From: Mya arenaria
Lineage: Eukaryota; Mollusca; Bivalvia; Myida; Myidae
Reading direction: 5' to 3'
Assembly: GCF_026914265.1 (NCBI RefSeq)
Contig: NC_069125.1
Location: 22,990,966-23,054,965, forward strand
DNA length: 64,000 nt
Shown: positions 12,801-21,800 of the stretch, one piece after another
How positions within the stretch are numbered: the first letter of the stretch is position 1
Layout of the letters: every line of letters starts with the position of its first letter
Translations under genes and position numbers: made by a program
Notes under the pieces: model-generated
Told to the model about the DNA's origin: nothing
Seen by the model: only the letters and a program-made list of their open reading frames with translations
The model's database searches: none

Positions 12801-15800
12801 CTTGAGATTATCCTGAATAATCATTATGGCTTATTTTCTGTGACAAAAAATCGAAGTGGGGGCATCCGTGTCCTATGGACACATTTCTAGTTTAAAGATG
12901 AAATGGCCAATATTACGACAACGCACAATGTACATGACCGATACATGTATACACAATCTTGTCTTTCCCGAAAACCAATTCAAGTTATCCGAAAAATCGA
13001 GTACCCGAGTACTCAATCGGAAGATTGTCCGAGTTCTCGAGTATCAATTTTACTACTTGTTGCCATCCCTAGTTTTATAAGAAATAATACCGGTATAATA
13101 GAAGCATTTTTGCATTGGCTTATTTGTAGACTTGAGTGATAGTTTGTGGTAAAAGATGACAAATTAAATATAAAAATTACCATACAAGGCTTTTATGAAG
13201 ATTACAAATTCATTTTCAGTTCTTCTTTGAGGCTCCAAGTCGTAACAAGCAGCTGCGGACTGGAAGTTTCTTTCTGTATCAAGTGTTTCCAGGCAACACA
13301 TCAACATGGCAACGCCTCTTTATCAAGAGTGCACGAGATAACGAGTATGAAACTGTGGAGAAGATGATTGCGTTCTTTCGGGATGACACATCATTTGTTA
13401 ACTCACGGGAACCGAAGACAGGAAACACAGCTTTACACTGGGCTTGTAGAATGGGTCATTTTGTAAGTCAAAGAATTTTTATGACAGTGATTTAAGTGTG
13501 GGCCATTTTGTCTTAAGGTAGTATTACCTTAGAGATAGGAATGTTGTTTTAAAGTAGTATTGCCTTAGAGCTAGGAATGTTGTTTTATGGTAGTATTGCC
13601 TTAGAGCTGGGAATGTTGTTTTAAGGTAATATTGCCTTAGAGCTGGGAATGTTGTTTTAAGGTAGAATTACCTTAGAGATAGGAATTTGTTTTAAAGTAG
13701 TATTGCCTTAGAGCAAGGAATGTTGTTTTAAGGTAGTATTGCCTTAGAGCTGGGAATGTTGTTTTGAGGTAGTATTGCCTTAGAGCTGGGAATGTTGTTT
13801 TAAAGTAGTATTACCTTAGAGCTAGGAATGTTGTTTTAAGGTAGTATTGCCTTAGAGCTAGGAATGTTGTTTTGAGGTAGTATTGCCTCAGAGTTAGGAA
13901 TGTTGTTTTGAGGAAGTATTGTCTTAGAGCTGGGAAGTTGTTTTAAGGTAGTATTGCCTCAGAGCTAGGAATGTTGTTTTATGGAAGTATTGTCTCAGAG
14001 CTAGGAATGTTGTTTTAAGGTAGTATTGCCTTAGAGCTAGGAATGTTGTTTTATGGTAGTATTGCCTTAGAGCTGGGAATGTTGTTTTATGGTAGTATTG
14101 CCTTAGAGCTGGGAATGTTGTTTTAAGGTAGTATTGCCTCAGAGCTAGGAATGTTGTTTTAAGGTAGTATTGCCATAGAGCTGGGAATGTTGTTTTAAGG
14201 TAGTATTGCCTTAGAGGTAGGCATGTTGTTTTATGGTAGTTTTGCCTTAGAGCTAGGATTGTTGTTTTAAGGTAGAATTGCCTTCGAGCTAGGAATGTTG
14301 TTTTAAAGTAGTATTGCCTTCGAGCTAGGAATGTTGTTTTATGGTAGTATTGCCTAAGAGCTAGGAATGTTGTTTTATGGTAGTATTGCCTTAGAGCTGG
14401 GAATGTTGTTTTATGGTAGTTTTGCCTTAAAGCTGGGAATGTTGTTTTAAGGTAGTATTGCCTTAGAGCTGGGAATGTTGTTTTATGGTAGTATTGCCTT
14501 AGAGCTGGGAATGTTGTTTTATGGTAGTATTGCCTTAGAGCTAGGAATGTTGTTTTAAGGTAGTATTACCTTAGAAATAGGAATGTTGTTTTAAAGTAGT
14601 ATTGCCTTAGAGATAGGAATGTTGTTTTAAGGTAGTATTACCTTAGAAATAGGAATGTTGTTTTAAAGTAGTATTGCCTTAGAGCTAGGATTGTTGTTTT
14701 AAGGTAGTATTGCCTCAGAGCTAGGAATGGTATTACCTTAAAGATAGGAATGTTGTTTTAAAGTAGTATTGCCTTAGAGATAGGAATGTTGTTTTAAGGT
14801 AGTATTGCCTTAGAGCTAGGAATGTTATTATGCCCCCCTTCGAAGAAGAGGGGTATATTGCATTGCACAGGCATGTCGGTTTGTCGGTTTGTCGGTTTGT
14901 CGGTCGGTCGGTCCGTCGGTAGACCAAAGCTTGTCCGAGTGATAACTCAACAATTCCTGGACGTATGGTCATCAAACTTGACATGAAGGTTGGGCCTGAC
15001 CAGTAGATGACCCCTATTGATTTTGGGGGTCATCGGGTCAAAGGTCAAGGTCACAGTGACCTTTAATGGTAAAATAATTTTAAAGCTTGTCCGAGTGATA
15101 ACTCAACAATGCCTGCACCCATGGCCCTCAAACTTGACATGGAGGTTGGGCCTGACCAGTAGATGACCCCTATTGTTTTGGGGGGTCATCAGGCCAAAGG
15201 TCAAGGTCACAGTGACCTTGAATGGTAAAAGGTTGTCTGAGTGATAACTCGACAATGCCTGCACCCTTGGCCCTCATTCTGGACTTGGAGGTTGGGCCTG
15301 ACCAGTAGCTGACCCCTATTGTTTTTGGGGCTCATCGGGTCAAAGATCAAGGTCATAGTGACCTTGAATAGTTAAAGGTTGTCCGAGTGATAACTCAACA
15401 ATGCCTGCACCCATGGCCCTCATAATTGACTTGGAGGTTGGGCCTGACCAGTAGATGAACCCTATTGTTTTTGGGGGTCATCGGGTCAAAGGTCAAGGTC
15501 ATAGTGACCTTGAATGGTAAAAGGTTGTCCATGTGATAACTCGACAATGCCTACACCCATGGCCCTCAAACTTGACTTGGAGGTTGGGCCTGACCAGTAG
15601 ATGACCCCTATTGTTTTTGGGGGTCATCGGGCCAAAGGTCAAGGTCACAGTGACCTTGAAAGGTAAAAGGTTGTCCGTTTTATTACTCGACAATGCCTGC
15701 ACCTATGGCCCTCAAACTTGACTTGGAGGTTGGGCCTGGCCAGTAGATGACCCCTATAGTTTTTGGGGGTCATCGGGCCAAAGGTCAAGGTCATAGTGAC

Positions 15801-18800
15801 CTTGAATGGTAAAAGGTTGTCCATGTGATAACTCGACAATGCCTACACCCATGGCCCTCAAACTTGACTTGGAGGTTGGGCCTGACCAGTAGATGACCCC
15901 TATTGTTTTTGGGGGTCATCGGGCCAAAGGTCAAGGTCACAGTGACCTTGAAAGGTAAAAGGTTGTCCGTTTTATTACTCGACAATGCCTGCACCTATGG
16001 CCCTCAAACTTGACTTGGAGGTTGGGCCTGGCTAGTAGATGACCCCTATAGTTTTTGGGGGTCATCGGGCCAAAGGTCAAGGTCACATTGACCTTGAATG
16101 GTAAAAGGTTGTCTGAGTGATAACTCAAGAATGCCTGCGCCCATGGCCCTCAAACTTGACTTGGAGGTTGGGCCTGACCAGTAGATGACCCCTATTGATT
16201 TAAGGGGTCAGAGGTCAAGTTCACAGTGACCTTGAAAGCAAACTCGACAATTCCTGGACCTATGGTCATCAAACTTGACATGAAGGTTGGGCCTGACCAG
16301 TAGATGACCCCTCTTGACTTTGGGGGTCATCAGGCCAAGGTCAAGGTCACAGTAACCTTTAACACAAAAAAGTTAACAAATCTTCTCCCAGTGATATCTC
16401 AACAATGCCTGAATCTATAATCATCAAACTTGACATGTAAGTTGGACCTGACCAGGAGATGACCTTTATTGATTTTAGGAGTCATTGGGTCAAAGGTCAG
16501 GTTCACAGTGACCTTGAATGCGAAAATGTTTCAAGTGATAATTGGACAATGCTTGCACCCATGGCCCTCAAACTTGACTTGGAGTTGTGTCTGACCTGTA
16601 GATGACCCCTTATGATTTAAGGGGTCATTGGATCAAAGGTCAAGGTTACAGTAATCCTGACAACATGGCGCTCAGGGGGGGGGGGCATAATGTTTGACAA
16701 ACATCTCTTGTTTTAAGGTAGTTTTGCCTTAGAGCTGGGAATGTTGTTTTATGGTAGTATTGCCTTAGAGCTGGGAATGTTGTTTTATGGTAGTATTGCC
16801 TTAGAGCTAGGAATGTTGTTTTAAAGTAGTATTGCCTTAGAGATAGGAATGTTGTTTTAAGGTAGTATTACCTTAGAAATAGGAATGTTGTTTTAAAGTA
16901 GTATTGCCTTAATGCTAGGATTGTTGTTTTAAGGTAGTATTGCCTCAGAGCTAGGAATAGTATTACCTTAAAGATAGGAATGTTGTTTTAAAGTAGTATT
17001 GCCTTAGAGCTAGGAATGTTGTTTTAAGATAGTATTGCCTTAGAGCTGGGAATGTTGTTTAAGGTTTATGGTAGTATTGCCTTAGAGCTAGGAATGATGT
17101 TTTAAGGTAGTATTGCCTTAGAGCTAGGAATGTTGTTTTATGGTAGTATTGCCTTAGAGCTAGGAATGATGTTTTAAGGTAGTATTGCCTTAGAGCTAGG
17201 AATGTTGTTTTAAGGTAGTAGTGCCTCAGAGTTAGGAATGTTGTTTTGAGGTAGTATTGTCTCAGAGCTTGAAATGTTGTTTTAAAGTAGTATTGCCTTA
17301 GAGCTAGGAATGTTGTTTTAAGGTAGTATTGCCTTAGAGCTAGGAATGTTGTTTTAAGGTAGTATTGCCTTAGAGCTGGGAATGTTGTTTTAAGGTAGTA
17401 TTGCCTTAGAGGTAGGCATGTTGTTTTATGTTTTATTGGTACTTGTGTTTGTGTAAAAATGTCATTGGGGCTAAAGTTGAATGCAATTAAGCATTCCAAC
17501 AATCTTTTTAGGTTTGTTTTCAAAAAGATAAAGCATTTTACATGAACCTTCAAATGTTCAATTAAGTGCAATTTTACTTTATCCAAAATTATTCATTTCT
17601 TATTAAATTTGGTTTATTACAGATTTTTATTAAAACCAAATGCAGACAGTATTTTAACATGTAAACATGTTTCACTGTTTTGCAACCAAATTTTGGTTGC
17701 ATACTTTATTGATTAAAACCTCATTCTTACAGGATGTTGTGAGACTGCTGCTAGAAAGTGGTGCTGATATCGACATGAAAAACAACTCAAGAAGTGCCCC
17801 GATCAACTTTGCCATTGAGTGCCTTCAGAGAAAAATAAGCCATGTAAGAAATACATGTTACCAAACATGACATTGTGTTAAAAATAATTCCAAAATAGAT
17901 ATTCGCAAGAAACTTGGATCACATGTTAACAATCTTAATGTGCATATGTGTAGCAAGTATTAAGCTTAATTATGAATTTGAGCCTGATATCACCGGCCAG
18001 AAGTTAGTCAACCCCTATTCTCATTTTCATAAATTCAAAAAGTTTTGTTACTCTTTAAAAAAATTACATGAAGAACAAAAAAGTAAGCTTAGCTTTATCT
18101 TGTAGATAAATGATTTAAAGCTATAACAGGGTAATAATTGTAAGAGAAATGAACTTTTCATTATTTCTCTGTTTTTCAGCTTCTAATAGAGTGGGGTTGT
18201 GATGTGCACAGTAGGAATGTAAAAGGCCAGTCTGTTCTGGAGACAACAAAAAATGACGACTTCAAGAGATACCTAATGAGTATGTTTCTAGTTTGGTATA
18301 TCTTAAAACATTTTTTAGATAATGTGAAAATATGAAATCACACATTTTGCTGCAATTATATCGCAGATTTTGTCAATAATTGCAAAGAAATCTCAGATTA
18401 AAATAATAGTGAAAAGAGACAAATGTGTATTAACAATGGATGTGAATCCTGATGTAGGAAACCACTATTTTACTAAATGTTGTATAAAGAGAATATCCTA
18501 GTCCAGGGTTCCCGCTGGCGATCGCCATTGTCGCCATTTGCGACAAAATCGCAAAAGTGGCGACAACTTTTCAAATTTGGCGAATTTATGGCGACAACAA
18601 TTTTTTTCTAAAATATTTTCTTTAAATGACGTAAGTGGTGCCCATGCGGCCTGCATGATAATCGATTCTGTCTCTGTCATAAATCAAGCGCATCTGCTGG
18701 TGCGACAACAAAAAATTTATCCAATAATTAGGGCAAGCAGTCACGGCCCAGTCAACACCTCGCTAATTATTGCAGAATTTTATTGCTTTCACGGATAAAC

Positions 18801-21800
18801 AATGACATCCTTTAACAGTTATGTCTCTTATAAGCAAACAAGGTTAATATTTTGCTCAACAGCTTTGTTGTTGCGTAATTATCGTGTTAGTTTTAAAAAT
18901 GCAAATCATGGGATTTTATGTTGTCGGAAAGTCACGTGATATGCAAATTTCGTAATGACATTTACGCGCTAAAAATAGATTTGCTTTCGGTTTTGTCGCA
19001 ATATGTAGTTGCTATAATTGCAGCATTCTAAGGGCTAAAAAAATTTAACAAAAATCATTGGGTATGCTTACAAATAATTAGAATTAAATCCCATTTGATA
19101 AGGCTTCTAATAAGTTGGCTGGGGTAAAGAGTAGGTAGACAAATTTCTATTACAAAAGTTATGGCACTAGTTTGACAATGTATATTTCTTTGAGTTTCCA
19201 TTTATTTTAAATTTATCTCATAAATTCTTAATTGTATTCTTTAATGCTATGACACTATTGTATGCAGGCATTAGACTGAAATCAACATATTGATGTTTAT
19301 GTCACATTTTTTGCAATATTTTCATATCTTTTTAATTTATAACTAGTCCCATATACAGTACAATGTATTTTGTCAATAGAATAACAACTTGCTGATATCT
19401 TGTGCTTCATTTACGCGAAAAAGTGGCGACAACTTTTAAGAACCCAGGGGGAACCCTGCTAGTCGTAGAAATTATACCATAAGGGTTTCGGGGAAATATA
19501 TGTTGAATTATACCGTTTGATAAACGGAGAGAACTGTTTGATGTTGGCATCGGTGTGTGGTGCACTTGCTATATTACATCTCGATTTCTTCTCAGACCTG
19601 TATGAGCACTACTCCAACATCGTTCCTAAGATCATGAACGGGGACATGGCACTTCTGGACAGGGTTATAGCCAAACATGCTTCCGGTCAACAAGAGTTCT
19701 GCTGCCTGAGAAGCAGGTTGGTATCATGAGGATTTACACTACTATCATCTAAGGTCTTTACATATGATGCCTAATTTTGCAGTCAGAATTGCTCATGTGT
19801 CTACAAGACTGTTTTAAATCTGATGGCCCATAATAAGTAATAACTCAATTATTGTAATATCTTGTAAAAGAAAAATCATAAGACAACTAGTTTTTCTTGT
19901 CAAATGAACTTTTGGTATTTAAGTTTTTTAGCATGTACATACAATTTTGTTAAGGTGTATCAATGGGAGCACCTTGCTCCACACGGCCTGTTACTATGGA
20001 CACATTCCGGCCATGAAGGAACTACTTTCTCTACGTGTTGATGTGAACATTCGGGACTACAAGGGTGCCACCCCTCTTCACAGAGCTAAGGACCCTGATA
20101 TCATGGAGGTTTGTGGACTTTGGTTTTAAAGAAAAGATCGAGATATTACTACAACTTTGATTCTGTTGGCTTGAGGTTTTTATGGTACTTCAAGTCTGGT
20201 ATCTCATTTTTCTTATTAATAATTTTCAATACAAAAGTCGGGATAGTTTTAAAGAACTTAACTTTGGAAGGGGATTGTGCATGTTTAGTCATTAACAACT
20301 TTTCGGACAAACCATTAGACCTTAGTGCACAGGTATATAGGAGTAACTGTATAGTAATTTTTCAGATCTTGCTGGAAGCTGGTGCCAATGTGAATGCAGA
20401 GGATGCTGAGAGCAACACACCGCTGCATGTGAAATGTTACGGCGAGACTAACGAACCCTCCGAGATTGAATGTATTCAGATGTTGCTCACCAGAACAGCC
20501 AGTCTTCTTATTAGAAACAGTAGGGTAAGAATTTTTAGAAAGCTAAAGAGAAAATGTGTTTCCTTAATATATACATTGGAGAAAACATTCAACGAGGGTA
20601 TGTTTTGCGTACAATTTGTAGTAAACTTATCATTCAAGGTTTAACTAGTCTGTTTTTTAAAGAAGTTAATATATTTCAATTGGTATGGTGTTGACATCTT
20701 AGGCATGCATGCATTTCAGCATTTCACATTAAATACTCAAAATCATTTCAATAGTGATACTTGTATTGAAAATGACCCATTGTAACAGCTATATTTAATG
20801 GGCTATGCTCCTTATCAAATAAGAAAAACAAAATAGTGTTGGCATCAATGTTATGCAGTGATCTTGTTATTGCAAGTTATGTCTGTTGGCCAGATGAGAG
20901 AAACAAGGCCATTTTTGACATAGCTTTTTTTTTAAAACTATTTTTTTTGTTTAGGGCCTCATGCCAATCCACTGCTGTGTCATGCAAGGTCGTATAGATG
21001 TGATGCAGTTGTTACTCCACAACGACAAGTCAGACAGTATGGCGTCAGCACTGAGTAAGGAGAGTGATCGGAAACCTCCCAGTCTAGTTCATCTGGCACT
21101 CGCAAATGACTTTCCTGAGTGTGCACAATGGTAAGTTTAAGAGAAAGAACATGGTAGATTTCTTACTCCAATAAAACAAGTCAGATTGCATGGCCTCACA
21201 CAAAGTAAGAAGAGTGATCGTAAACCATCAAGCCTTGTGCACATGGCACTTGCGAAAGTGTGCAATGCTAAGATTCAAATGTTATCTAAACATTTATTGT
21301 CCAATTCTTATTAAATCTGTTAAGAATGTATTTCGACCAAGTTTGATTACTAGCTATGTATGAATATCACTCCGACTGATCTCAAACTTGTTCTTTCAAT
21401 TAATATTTAAAAGAGATTATTATGATCAAACTGTTGCTCTATTATACTTTTTCCCTATTACAGGCTGCTGTCAAACGGGTTCCAGTTTAAGGCAAATGAA
21501 CAAGACACCATGATGAGAAGAATTCTCACAGAGCAGATCAAACTGTGAGTATGAACATTCAAAATGTACTCAGTGTTTTGACATTTCATCTCAACCATTT
21601 AAAGTATCAAGAAAAAGCTGTTCATACAATTACCCAGTTATCATTGTGCAATTAGCCAATGTCAACTTTGTTTTAAGGTAAATTTATCAAAGTTGGGATG
21701 TTGTTTAAACTTCTGATAAAAGAGGATTTCATTTTCATTTTCATTTTGTTTTTCAATTATTCACTTTAAGAAACCCCATAACTTTGATACATTTTTCTTG

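Noticed and set aside
15499..16128. Four near-identical 63-67-codon frames spaced 146 bp
   Set aside because: They are the internal tandem units of a Helentron-like element, not a gene family.
17059..17586. 175-codon LRQYYLKTTF repeat protein
   Set aside because: It is the - strand reading of the 36-bp minisatellite in gene A intron 10.
18504..19458. Reading frames in gene A intron 12
   Set aside because: They lie in a non-autonomous transposon with clean ends and TSD, and have no transposase motifs.
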